Source: a virus
Direction: 5' to 3' (one strand)
DNA: 38,492 bases
Virus record (IMG/VR): IMGVR_UViG_3300046097_000119
Coordinates: 1-38,492 of that record
Shown in pieces: positions 7,199 to 14,853 of the stretch; the first letter of the stretch is position 1, and every line of letters starts with the position of its first letter. A program made the translations under genes and the position numbers. The notes under the pieces were generated by a model. It searched no databases. It was not told where the DNA came from and saw only the letters and a list, made by a program, of their open reading frames with translations.

Positions 7199-7207
7199 TG
7201 ATAGACT
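7199..7207 (+). promoter_or_regulatory. Extended -10 of the late (terS) promoter
   Basis: TG-A-TAGACT ends 9 nt before the terS ATG. No -35 consensus is seen at the right distance, so the promoter probably depends on the extended -10 or on an activator at the palindrome 7167-7183. Transcription would start within about 2 nt of the ATG. Confidence 0.55.
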
Positions 7208-7216
7208 TTCGATAAT

Positions 7217-7711
7217 ATGGCAAGACCAACAATTTTTACTAAACCACTTGGTGTCAAAATTTGTAAGCGCATTGCTGATGGTGAATCGCTACGTTCTGTG
7301 TGTCGTGATGAGAAAATGCCATCACGCTCAATTGTTCATGAGTGGATTATTCTTGGTTTAGCGGATGATGCTAAACCAGCCTTAAAAGCATTTTCGGACC
7401 AATACGAGAAAGCTGTACAGGTTCGTGCTGAAAATATGTTTGATGAAATGGAAGAGATTGCTGATGATGGCTCCAATGACTACATGACACGTACTGGTCG
7501 TGATGGTGAAGAATACGAGGTGGTCAACAGTGAACATATTCAGCGTTCGCGTTTACGTGTTGATACTCGCAAATGGAAGCTATCTAAAATGTTTCCTAAA
7601 AGATTTGGTGACAAAACTACACTTAATACTGAAGATAAAGATGGAAATATCATACCGATTAGTGGAAATGTAATTCAATTTGCATCACAAAGCGATGACA
7701 CTCGTAGTTAA
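7217..7711 (+). CDS. terS: Terminase small subunit
   Basis: A 164-aa protein starting MARPTIFTKPLGVKICKRIA. The N-terminal helix-turn-helix segment (GESLRSVCRDEKMPSRSIVHEWI, written here only to locate residues 23-45) and a helical oligomerisation region with RAENMFDEMEEIADDG resemble Sf6 gp1-type small terminases. The C-terminal KWKLSKMFPKRFGDKTT is also typical of the family. It recognises the packaging site, probably in the repeat-rich region just upstream, and hands DNA to TerL. It overlaps the terL start by 17 nt. The mRNA appears leaderless. Confidence 0.85.
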   Translation: MARPTIFTKPLGVKICKRIADGESLRSVCRDEKMPSRSIVHEWIILGLADDAKPALKAFSDQYEKAVQVRAENMFDEMEEIADDGSNDYMTRTGRDGEEYEVVNSEHIQRSRLRVDTRKWKLSKMFPKRFGDKTTLNTEDKDGNIIPISGNVIQFASQSDDTRS

Positions 7712-9077
7712 ACAAAAAGTAAATGAATGCTGGAAGCCGCTATTTATAAAGCGCAAGGGTGTTCGTTATGTCATCATCATGGGTGGTCGTGGTGCTGGTC
7801 GTTCTTATGTTGCCAGTCAATATGCTCTAGCTAAGTTAATCGATCCAGGTTATTTCCGTTGTGCCATCATGCGTTTGGTCCACAGTGACATCCGCAAGTC
7901 TATCTATCAGGAAATTGTGGACCGTATTGATGACCAAGGTGTGACTAACAATATCCGAATCAATGATTCTGATATGCGTTTTAGGTATAAATTTAAGAAG
8001 AAAAAAGAAAATCCTGAAGATGGTGATATCTATCAAGAGAATAGTATCAATGCTATTGGTTTTCGTACTTCAGATAAACAGCAGTCAGCCAAATTGAAAT
8101 CACTTGCTGGTTACACTGATGTGATTATTGAAGAAGCTGAAGAAATTGGTGAAGCTGAATTCATGCAGCTAGACGATTCATTACGTACTGTTAAAAGTGA
8201 TATTACAGTTGTGTTGTGTATGAACACACCGGCTAAGAATCACTGGATTATCAAGCGATTCTTTGACCTTGAACCAGTGGCTGAAGCGCCTGGATTCAAT
8301 AAGCCAGTGCTTAAAAAAGAATGTTATGAAGATACAGAATTCTTGTACTTTAACTACCGTTCTAACTTGAACAACTTGGATGCACACACTATCAAGCGAT
8401 ATCAAGCGTACAAAAATACCAAGCCTAATCACTATTGGCACAAGATTGAAGGATTATGTCCTGATGTTGTAAGTGGCAAAATCTATTCTGGTTGGACATT
8501 GCGTGATGATGTACCGCATGAAGCTAAGCTTGTTGGTCGTGGTCTTGACTTTGGTTGGTGGCCTGATCCGTTGCACTTGTGTAACGTGTACTACTATGAC
8601 GGTGGCTATATCTTGGACCAGCTAAAACATGGTAACTACATCAACAATGCTGATGTAGCATTAGCCATTAAGAATGATGACAAAAATAACCAGCGTGCTT
8701 TGACGGTAGCTGATTCCGCTGAACCAAAATCCATTCAAGCCATTGAAGATTTAGGTGTGAATATCATTGGCTGTACCAAAGGCCAAGGTTCAGTCGAACA
8801 CCGTATCAAGGTAGTTAGTGGATTACGTATTTCAGTTACCAGACGGTCCAAAGATTTGTGGGATGGTTATGAGAATTACGCGTACAAAGAAGACAAAGAT
8901 GGTGTTTCGCTTGGTGTGCCGGCTCATTTAGGTTCTGATCCAATGGATGCTGCTGGTTATTGTTTGGTTGAAATAGTTGATGAACTAGATCCACAACAAG
9001 AAGAAAAGGAACGTGTTCGACACCATGTCGATCACGTTAACTTTGTTAACATGGCACAACAGAAGCATGGTCTTTAG
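7695..9077 (+). CDS. terL: Terminase large subunit
   Basis: A 460-aa packaging motor with an ATPase and a nuclease domain. It has the Walker A-like GGRGAGRS (30-37), a Walker B segment TDVIIEEAEEI (141-151), and the nuclease acidic residues in GLDFGWWPDP (D285), TVADSAEPKSI (D340) and DPMDAAGY near the C-terminus. This layout matches the PBSX-type Terminase_3 family. The ATG at 7695 is preferred over a TTG 15 nt upstream, because the preceding five codons add nothing conserved. It acts at the portal to cut and pump DNA. Confidence 0.93.
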   Translation: MTLVVKQKVNECWKPLFIKRKGVRYVIIMGGRGAGRSYVASQYALAKLIDPGYFRCAIMRLVHSDIRKSIYQEIVDRIDDQGVTNNIRINDSDMRFRYKFKKKKENPEDGDIYQENSINAIGFRTSDKQQSAKLKSLAGYTDVIIEEAEEIGEAEFMQLDDSLRTVKSDITVVLCMNTPAKNHWIIKRFFDLEPVAEAPGFNKPVLKKECYEDTEFLYFNYRSNLNNLDAHTIKRYQAYKNTKPNHYWHKIEGLCPDVVSGKIYSGWTLRDDVPHEAKLVGRGLDFGWWPDPLHLCNVYYYDGGYILDQLKHGNYINNADVALAIKNDDKNNQRALTVADSAEPKSIQAIEDLGVNIIGCTKGQGSVEHRIKVVSGLRISVTRRSKDLWDGYENYAYKEDKDGVSLGVPAHLGSDPMDAAGYCLVEIVDELDPQQEEKERVRHHVDHVNFVNMAQQKHGL

Positions 9078-9079
9078 TG

Positions 9080-9085
9080 TATAAT
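9080..9085 (+). promoter_or_regulatory. -10 box of portal gene promoter (leaderless)
   Basis: A perfect TATAAT follows the terL stop codon by two bases and ends 8 nt before the portal ATG at 9094. It fits the leaderless pattern seen at ten other genes here. No matching -35 was found. Confidence 0.55.
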
Positions 9086-9093
9086 ATTTGCAT

Positions 9094-10851
9094 ATGAAAG
9101 TACTTGATAACATGACAGGTGAAATCCATGAATACATTTTTGGTGTCACCCATCTTGACGAATCAATTCCATATTCTGAATACAAGCTAAAGCGGCGTAT
9201 TCAAATGTTCAAGAACAAGTACTATCCTACTGGCAAAATTACACCTGATGGTGACTATGAATTCTGGTTCGACATTATTCATCCAGCCGTCAATTCTGAA
9301 GTGAAGAATATCGACTTTGACACGAAACACTTTTTAATATTTTCCAAAGCACCAATCGAAGATTTTGCTGCTGTGTACGTGATCAATCTTAGTATTGATG
9401 AATTCATGTGGCAGAACGGTACTGCTGAAGAATTGAATGAATCAGTTGAAGACTATTCAGCTGATGGTAACCTCCTTTTTGAAAAGACAGCTGATGGTTA
9501 TGAGCGCTGTGACATGCAAAATACGTTTATTGTAAACCAGACAGCACGGACCGTTGATGATACTGACATTATCAAGCGTTTCTACATGACACAGGCTGAA
9601 CTACGTGGCATGAGTGGTGTGTACAAGAATGTTAATGATGTGATTGATAAGTGTGGCAACACATTTTTTTCACGTACTGAAAAAGGTATTGGCGAAATCC
9701 GCACTAAGAAGCTGTATGAGATTTACCGCCGTGATGGTGAAATTAGTGAACGTGAACTATTTGAAGCGCAAGGTAAAAAGGGTGGTGATGCCAACAAATA
9801 CATTTTGTGCCGTATCATTGCTGCTGGACTTAAAAAGGGTAAGTCATCAAATTGCTTCATTCTTTTTGCTGAAAAGATGGATGGCAAGATGTCTGACTAC
9901 TACATTGAATCGCACCGTGGTCCGTATAAAGGCAAGTGGTGGCGTGAAGGTTTGTATGAACTTGGTTTTGACTACCAGATTCGATACAACGATATTTCAA
10001 ACCAAATTGCACGTGGTCTTGAATGGGCTTCAAAGATTATCTTTAGACACAAGGATAAACAAACACTTCAAAACCTACGCACACAACTGAAGAATGGTTC
10101 AATGATTAAGTCTGAAGATATTCAGCAGATTGCTGTGTCTATCCAAGGATTTGCTGAACTTGTAAATGACCGCAATGCTATTCTTCAGCAATGGAATGAC
10201 CTTTCAAACTCACTTGAAGTAGTCCAAGGTAAGAATCTACCATCACAAACAGCATTCCGTACTGCTGCACAGATGGATGTAAACGCTACTAAGCTGTATG
10301 TATTCCTACGTCAAAAGCTTGCGCTTTCATATCGCAAAGTATTTGCTGAATTTGTCATGCCAGATATGGTTATGACCATGACATCAAAGGACATCATCCG
10401 TGTGACTGGTGATCCAATGTTCTTGGACCGATTCCGCAAGATGGCTGTTGATGCTTGGTATATTGAAAACTTAGTTGACCTTGGACCGCACACCAATGAA
10501 ATGGCACAGTTCATTAAGGACACTAAGTTTGATGAATTCAAACAGTCTGATCCGGTCATTGAGAATGTGAAAGAGATTTGGAAAAATGTTTTGCCACGAC
10601 TACAGGTCACTATTGTTGGTGAAAACTATCTGATTGAACAGATTCAGGATATTTCAGAACTCATTTCATACGAACAAGATCCAATTCGCCGCGCTTACCT
10701 ACTTGACCTTATCTATGCAGCTAAAGGTATTCCAGTGCCACCAGCTGTTTCAATGGAAGCGCTACAAAATTCTAGTGGTCAACCACTTCAAACTGAAAAG
10801 AAAGGTAGCTTTGCTGTTCCTAAAAAAGAAGAAGAACCAGTTAAAGCATAA
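9094..10851 (+). CDS. Portal protein
   Basis: A 585-aa protein directly downstream of terL, the standard place for the portal. It forms the dodecameric ring at the packaging vertex. It is rich in mixed alpha/beta sequence with a long helical C-terminal half (LRQKLALSYRKVFAEFVM, about 410-430) and a low-complexity charged tail (KKEEEPVKA). No strong motif is diagnostic; the call rests on size, order and the helical stem-like region. The ATG at 9094 is chosen over a TTG two codons earlier, because that TTG lies only a few bases after the -10 box. Confidence 0.8.
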   Translation: MKVLDNMTGEIHEYIFGVTHLDESIPYSEYKLKRRIQMFKNKYYPTGKITPDGDYEFWFDIIHPAVNSEVKNIDFDTKHFLIFSKAPIEDFAAVYVINLSIDEFMWQNGTAEELNESVEDYSADGNLLFEKTADGYERCDMQNTFIVNQTARTVDDTDIIKRFYMTQAELRGMSGVYKNVNDVIDKCGNTFFSRTEKGIGEIRTKKLYEIYRRDGEISERELFEAQGKKGGDANKYILCRIIAAGLKKGKSSNCFILFAEKMDGKMSDYYIESHRGPYKGKWWREGLYELGFDYQIRYNDISNQIARGLEWASKIIFRHKDKQTLQNLRTQLKNGSMIKSEDIQQIAVSIQGFAELVNDRNAILQQWNDLSNSLEVVQGKNLPSQTAFRTAAQMDVNATKLYVFLRQKLALSYRKVFAEFVMPDMVMTMTSKDIIRVTGDPMFLDRFRKMAVDAWYIENLVDLGPHTNEMAQFIKDTKFDEFKQSDPVIENVKEIWKNVLPRLQVTIVGENYLIEQIQDISELISYEQDPIRRAYLLDLIYAAKGIPVPPAVSMEALQNSSGQPLQTEKKGSFAVPKKEEEPVKA

Positions 10852-10853
10852 TT

Positions 10854-11012
10854 ATGGCTGATAAATATGAAAGTACCCAGGACCAGATGAACCAAGAAAT
10901 GGCAGCCATGCATGAAAAGATGACTGATCCTGAATTACAGGAAAAGAAAATGTTAGAAGATAATCATAAGCAAAATGTCGAATCACGAACTAAGCGATAC
11001 GGACTTGGCTAA
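10854..11012 (+). CDS. 52-aa hydrophilic protein
   Basis: A short gene beginning MADKYESTQDQMNQEMAAMH and ending TKRYGLG, 2 nt after the portal stop. It is almost entirely charged and polar, and predicted helical. It overlaps the next gene by 38 nt. Small helical proteins next to portal or scaffold can assist head assembly, but nothing specific is recognised. Confidence 0.65.
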   Translation: MADKYESTQDQMNQEMAAMHEKMTDPELQEKKMLEDNHKQNVESRTKRYGLG

Positions 11013-11238
11013 GGAATTGGTGAAAGAGTTTGGTAAGAATCAAGAAACACTTAAAGTCTTGATTGCTAAAGTCACTCACGAATCCACTACTAACCTTGAT
11101 TTTGTCGCTCAAAAGAAATTACGCGAACTGCGCCGGACCATCTTGATTGAGGACTTGAAAAGTCAAGAACAGAAGATTGAAATTATCACTAAAGTTTTGG
11201 ATGAAATATGCTCACCAGTAAAATTGCCAACAGGCTAG
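10975..11238 (+). CDS. Hypothetical head-region protein, 87 aa
   Basis: An 87-aa charged, helix-rich protein (LAKELVKEFGKNQETLKVLI) starting MSNHELSDTD. It overlaps the 52-aa gene by 38 nt at its start and the next gene by 31 nt at its end. There is no signal or membrane segment. It lies in the packaging and head operon; role unknown. Confidence 0.7.
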   Translation: MSNHELSDTDLAKELVKEFGKNQETLKVLIAKVTHESTTNLDFVAQKKLRELRRTILIEDLKSQEQKIEIITKVLDEICSPVKLPTG

Positions 11239-11474
11239 ATTCAAATGATGCTGATTGGAAGCATCTAAAGAAACATATTGAAAGCAATATCGAATCATTA
11301 AATCGTTTTGATGATGTTGATTTCACTGACAAAGAAGCCGCGGCTATCTTGTGTCAAGGTAGGCAAGAAGCGGTCCGTATCTTGCAGGTCATTCTTGAAC
11401 CATTTGGTCAGCCTGAAGAATCAACAAGTGATGCCGGTAAGCACGTTGGTGAAAAAACTGGTGTGTTATTATAA
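11208..11474 (+). CDS. Hypothetical head-region protein, 88 aa
   Basis: An 88-aa protein (MLTSKIANRLDSNDADW) with a helical core ending EAVRILQVILEPFG and a polar tail. It is overlapped by 31 nt with the gene before it and lies 30 nt before the acidic 162-aa protein. No recognised domain. Confidence 0.7.
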   Translation: MLTSKIANRLDSNDADWKHLKKHIESNIESLNRFDDVDFTDKEAAAILCQGRQEAVRILQVILEPFGQPEESTSDAGKHVGEKTGVLL

Positions 11475-11504
11475 GTTGTACGATTTATTAATAAATGAAT
11501 TTTT

Positions 11505-11993
11505 ATGGCCAATAAAAAACAAAACAAAACCACTAAGCCAAAAGGTGAAGTGAAAGAAGAAGAAACTAAGGTTGATGAAACCGTAGTTGATGAAACTGTT
11601 GAAGAAGAAACGAAAGAAGAAGAAGCTGAAGAAGAAACCAAGGATAAAGAAGAAGCTGAATCTGAAGTCGAAACTGAAGATGCTAGCGGTAAAGTTACTC
11701 GCTATGGTGTGTACTTAGGTGAAAATGTTGTAGCTATCTACAATTCAGTAAATCATGGTAAGGATTTTGTTAAGCTCGCCAAAGCACGTGCTGAACGTGT
11801 TGGTGGTGAAGCGCGACCTTACGCAGATCCATCTGAACCAGTACTTGAAAAGACAGTGGTAAACATTGTTAATGCAAGTAACAGCCTGATTCGTCAATTC
11901 TCTTTGTCTGCACATGGTAAGAATTACGAAAAGTTAGCTGCTGACTATATTGAAAAGTATGGTTTGAAGCGTGGATATCGAGTACAAGAGTAA
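11505..11993 (+). CDS. Acidic-tailed virion-module protein, 162 aa
   Basis: The first 60 residues after a lysine-rich start are an almost pure Glu/Lys/Thr/Val low-complexity stretch with many EEE and EET runs. They are followed by a folded-looking segment RYGVYLGENVVAIYNSVNH and NASNSLIRQFSLSAHG. Such a repetitive acidic stretch may be disordered. The position between portal-linked genes and scaffold suggests a head assembly or minor structural role; not recognised as a known family. Confidence 0.65.
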   Translation: MANKKQNKTTKPKGEVKEEETKVDETVVDETVEEETKEEEAEEETKDKEEAESEVETEDASGKVTRYGVYLGENVVAIYNSVNHGKDFVKLAKARAERVGGEARPYADPSEPVLEKTVVNIVNASNSLIRQFSLSAHGKNYEKLAADYIEKYGLKRGYRVQE

Positions 11994-12005
11994 GATCTAG
12001 TGGCC

Positions 12006-12060
12006 TTATGACACTGGACTTGGATTAACTCAGCTGATTAATTCAAGTCCAGTGTCATAA
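12006..12060 (+). other. Long RNA hairpin upstream of the scaffold/capsid genes
   Basis: Arms 12006-12022 and 12044-12060 are perfectly complementary over 17 bp. A G.U pair (12023/12043) and a further 5-bp ATTAA/TTAAT extend the stem to 23 bp around a 9-nt loop containing CAGCTG. The one imperfect pair is G.U on the transcribed strand and would be C.A on the other, so RNA structure is the likely function. There is no T-run, so it is probably a processing or stability element (RNase III type), not a terminator. Confidence 0.7.
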
Positions 12061-12087
12061 GCACTGAATTCTTTTATAAAGGAAAAA

Positions 12088-12738
12088 ATGCTCAATGAGC
12101 AAATAAAAAAATATAATCCTATGGATATTGAAGACATTAAAGTTTCTGAAGCGGAAATAGCTGAAGAAGCTGAAGCCCAGGCACAACTTGAAGAAGATGA
12201 GATTCGTGAAGCCGTCATTGCCGATTTAGGCATCGAGGATAATGATGCTAACAAAGATCTCATTGATAAGCTGGTAGAACGTGAAACTGGTCATCGTACT
12301 AAACTGTCTAAGGCAGTTGGTCAAAAGATTAAGTACCGTACATTAGCCGGTGGTAAAACACAGGCACCAGGTGGTTCTAAAAAAACAGAAACAGTTGATC
12401 CTGCAAAACTTGTTGAAGAAAAATTCATGCAGCGTGACCTTGATGAAATGGACCATTCCGATAAGGTAAAGGACCAAATCAAAAAGATTGCGACTATGCA
12501 AGATATTTCAATTCGCAAGGCCGAACAAGATCCGTACATTCAGCATATGATTGCGGAAGAAGTTAGGCAAAAGAGTGTACACGATGCCGCAAAGGGTGGT
12601 AAGGGACATTCGAAATCTGGCACAATCATTGACGTTTCTAAGCCGCTTGATGTATCACAATTTGACCTTTCTACTGAAGAAGGTCGTAAAGAGTGGGCTG
12701 AAGCTAAGCAAGCGAAACGTGATGCAGCCAAACAATAA
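12088..12738 (+). CDS. Capsid scaffold protein
   Basis: A 216-aa highly charged protein, strongly helical with Glu/Ala/Lys-rich segments (VSEAEIAEEAEAQAQLEED) and a basic C-terminus (EWAEAKQAKRDAAKQ). Immediately before the major capsid gene, this composition is typical of phage scaffolds that shape the procapsid and leave before DNA packaging. It is one of few genes here with a recognisable Shine-Dalgarno (AAAGGA, 5 nt before ATG), which fits a need for high expression. Confidence 0.75.
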   Translation: MLNEQIKKYNPMDIEDIKVSEAEIAEEAEAQAQLEEDEIREAVIADLGIEDNDANKDLIDKLVERETGHRTKLSKAVGQKIKYRTLAGGKTQAPGGSKKTETVDPAKLVEEKFMQRDLDEMDHSDKVKDQIKKIATMQDISIRKAEQDPYIQHMIAEEVRQKSVHDAAKGGKGHSKSGTIIDVSKPLDVSQFDLSTEEGRKEWAEAKQAKRDAAKQ

Positions 12739-12774
12739 GATGTAACTTATCATCCACCTCTAATCCCTTTTAAC

Positions 12775-13968
12775 ATGGATGATGTAAAAGCAGAATTTTG
12801 GGGGGATCTTCAAGCTGATTACTACACACAGACTTCAGCACTGTATCTTGCGAATCAAACGCTTGAATCAGTTCTAAGTACTGACGGTAAGAAGGCTCAC
12901 AAGCCAATCCTTTCAAACCCTTCAATGGGTGACTATGTTCCACATGTGGACATTGCGTTCGATCAAAAGAAGGCTGAAAAGCAAACCCTTGAAGTTGATA
13001 ATTTCCCATATGCAGCGGAAGTTATTGACATCACTGAAAAGAATCAAACAATGTATGACCTCCTTGGACACAGTTCAAAGGCGATTCGACAAGGTTTGAT
13101 TAACCGTACTGAACAAATCTTCACTTCAAAGATTGCTGGCGCTGCTCACGTGTTCAATGGTGGTACATACCTTGCACTTGACACAACCAATATCTATGAC
13201 GTTATTGAAGAAGCGGATGGTACGCTTGGTGCGTTCGATATTCCAACTGACACAGATCAACGAGTAGCGGTCCTTGGACCACGAACTGTGTCATTGCTTC
13301 GAAAGGCTCGTTCACAACGAGAAACACCACTTGGTGATCAAGTTGCAAGTAACGGAATCATTGGACCATGGAAAGGTTGGACTATTGTTCAAAACAATAA
13401 CCTCCCTTGGACAGCAACACTTGCTATGGCTACACAGCCAACGGCTGGTGATGACTGGACTATCCTTGGTCGAAAGATTGAATTCGTAGCTTCACTTTCT
13501 GGTTTGACTACTTCAGCTGAAAGTACAACTAAGGCTTATGTCTTACGTGGTGCTGATGCTGCTGCTGCACAAGCTAACTTCATTGCGTTAATCAATGGTG
13601 CTGCTGGTGCTGGTACAACCTACGTGAACTTCGATTCAGTATCTGCGTTCATGATCCGTAACAAGCGCCGAATCACAGCGGTTGCACAGTCAACTAATGT
13701 TGTTCTTTCAGGGTTTGGTGATATCACCGTTCGTGAAAACATGACTGCTGCTGGAAACATTGTTTCACAGCAACGTCAAGATTCGGTGTTCATGGTTCGT
13801 GGTGCGATTGACCTCGTAATGCAATTCATGGATCTTGAAGTTGGTTCTAAGGAAAAAGGATTCGCTGATCTACCAAAGGGTATCATCGGTGTAGGTGCTA
13901 AGATGTTCCAAGATGGGGCATTGGGTGCATTCCGTGTTCCGCAAGACGTTTCTGGTTGGAATTCTTAA
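12775..13968 (+). CDS. Major capsid protein (HK97 fold, P22-like)
   Basis: A 397-aa protein located directly after the scaffold. Features consistent with an HK97-fold coat are the VAVLGPRTVSLLRKAR segment (about 164-179), QRQDSVFMVRGAIDLVMQF (about 333-351) and the C-terminal GIIGVGAKMFQDGALGAFR. Residues about 213-322 look like an inserted domain (TQPTAGDDWTILGRKIEFV then AAAAQANFIALING), of a type seen as a modular insert in several phage structural proteins. There is no Shine-Dalgarno, and the 36-nt leader before the ATG is pyrimidine-rich. Structured RNA elements flank it on both sides. Confidence 0.88.
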   Translation: MDDVKAEFWGDLQADYYTQTSALYLANQTLESVLSTDGKKAHKPILSNPSMGDYVPHVDIAFDQKKAEKQTLEVDNFPYAAEVIDITEKNQTMYDLLGHSSKAIRQGLINRTEQIFTSKIAGAAHVFNGGTYLALDTTNIYDVIEEADGTLGAFDIPTDTDQRVAVLGPRTVSLLRKARSQRETPLGDQVASNGIIGPWKGWTIVQNNNLPWTATLAMATQPTAGDDWTILGRKIEFVASLSGLTTSAESTTKAYVLRGADAAAAQANFIALINGAAGAGTTYVNFDSVSAFMIRNKRRITAVAQSTNVVLSGFGDITVRENMTAAGNIVSQQRQDSVFMVRGAIDLVMQFMDLEVGSKEKGFADLPKGIIGVGAKMFQDGALGAFRVPQDVSGWNS

Positions 13969-13976
13969 TTTCAATC

Positions 13977-14072
13977 ACTCCACTTTCTAAGTGGGGTATA
14001 GCATGTGAATGGTCGATAACGTGGCGCTCGTCACATCACATGCTGCACTCCGCTTGGAAAAAGTTTAAGCGG
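13977..14072 (+). other. Three-hairpin structured RNA after the capsid gene
   Basis: The 142-nt gap after the capsid gene contains three successive inverted repeats. ACTCCACTT/AAGTGGGGT is at 13977-13997 (one T.G pair), AGCATGTGA/TCACATGCT at 14000-14008 and 14036-14044, and CCGCTT/AAGCGG at 14050-14055 and 14067-14072. No T-run follows, so it is not a standard terminator. It may stabilise the capsid mRNA 3' end, partly terminate, or be a separate RNA. Confidence 0.6.
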
Positions 14073-14110
14073 TAAGTGGTTTATCAGCCCTCTTAATTTA
14101 TTTAAGACAA

Positions 14111-14398
14111 ATGAACAATTCACTCAAAACAAAACCAAAAGGATATGAGCAACTTACAGTTCCGGTTGGTGCTGTTGGTCTTGCATCTATTCCAGCTGGT
14201 GCATCACGTGCAATTGTAATGGTTGAAGGTCAACCGTTGCGTTACCGTGAAGATGGGGTTAATCCAACATCACTCATTGGTGTGTTGTGTGTCGCAACTA
14301 CACGATTTGAATTGGAATCACGAAAAGCGATTGAAGGATTTCGTGCAATTCGTTCTGGTGGTACAGATTCAGTAGTTTCAGTTCTTTATTACAACTAA
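14111..14398 (+). CDS. Small virion protein, 95 aa (possible head decoration)
   Basis: A 95-aa beta-rich protein (YEQLTVPVGAVGLASIPAGA, RAIVMVEGQPLRYREDG) ending LYYN. The pattern of a sandwich-like domain with GA(S/A)RA.V.VE...RYR.DG is common among small phage proteins lying after the capsid gene, which are thought to be virion or decoration proteins. It follows the three-hairpin element. Function inferred from position and composition only. Confidence 0.6.
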   Translation: MNNSLKTKPKGYEQLTVPVGAVGLASIPAGASRAIVMVEGQPLRYREDGVNPTSLIGVLCVATTRFELESRKAIEGFRAIRSGGTDSVVSVLYYN

Positions 14399-14417
14399 AT
14401 GTAAATCATCTTAATCT

Positions 14418-14780
14418 ATGAAAATTTTTAATCGAAATGTTGCAATTCTTGGTGGTTTATTCCAAAAGGTAAAGACAGCTGCTGCAACAGCCGGCGCTGC
14501 TACCCTTCACGCTTTTGCTGGTAATGTGACATCTGAAGCTTTGACCACAGCTCAAAACGCCATCTACACACTCACCCTCACTAATGAGAACATTAAGGCT
14601 GATTCAATCGTCTTAGTGACTGTAGGTAATGGAACCAACACACAAGGTACTCCAATGGTGGGTATCGTAACGCCGGCAAATGGTTCCGTAGTAATTCGTG
14701 TGATCAACAAGCACGCTACAGCTGAAGCCTTTAACGGTACAGTGGTTGTGGCATTCCAAGTTATTAACGTGGCATCATAA
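14418..14780 (+). CDS. Putative head decoration/structural protein, 120 aa
   Basis: A 120-aa protein with a short basic start (MKIFNRNVAILGGL) and a predicted beta-sandwich of Thr/Val/Ala-rich strands (AIYTLTLTNENIKADSIVLV, GSVVIRVINKHATAEAFNG). This resembles the small immunoglobulin-like proteins that coat phage heads. It is the last gene before the terminator at 14800, so it closes the head transcription unit. Confidence 0.6.
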   Translation: MKIFNRNVAILGGLFQKVKTAAATAGAATLHAFAGNVTSEALTTAQNAIYTLTLTNENIKADSIVLVTVGNGTNTQGTPMVGIVTPANGSVVIRVINKHATAEAFNGTVVVAFQVINVAS

Positions 14781-14799
14781 AGCTAGTTTTAAACAGATT

Positions 14800-14833
14800 A
14801 AACGCACATGGTAGTGACTGTGTGCGTTTTTTT
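14800..14833 (+). terminator. Rho-independent terminator of head operon
   Basis: An AAACGCACA / TGTGTGCGTTT inverted repeat with a short loop is followed by a run of seven or more T. It lies 20 nt after the 120-aa gene and directly before the adaptor promoter, splitting head from tail transcription. Confidence 0.88.
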
Positions 14834-14836
14834 GTA

Positions 14837-14845
14837 TGCTACAAT
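14837..14845 (+). promoter_or_regulatory. Extended -10 of tail operon promoter (leaderless)
   Basis: TG-C-TACAAT begins just after the terminator T-run and ends 8 nt before ATG 14854. An in-frame ATG at 14836 overlaps this box and could not be in the transcript, which supports 14854 as the start. Confidence 0.6.
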
Positions 14846-14853
14846 ATGACCAT

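Noticed and set aside
6901-7199. A short gene in the 6849-7216 gap
   Set aside because: No frame of useful length with a start signal or plausible composition was seen; the stretch is made up of repeats, a terminator, a palindrome and a promoter.
12006-12060. tRNA-like sequence (TTCAAGTCC and a D-arm-like TAACTCAGCTG)
   Set aside because: The segment folds as one continuous 23-bp hairpin and lacks anticodon and T arms, so a tRNA gene is not supported.
14836-14853. Earlier ATG for the head-tail adaptor
   Set aside because: It overlaps the extended -10 TGCTACAAT, so it would not be in the transcript; ATG 14854 is used.
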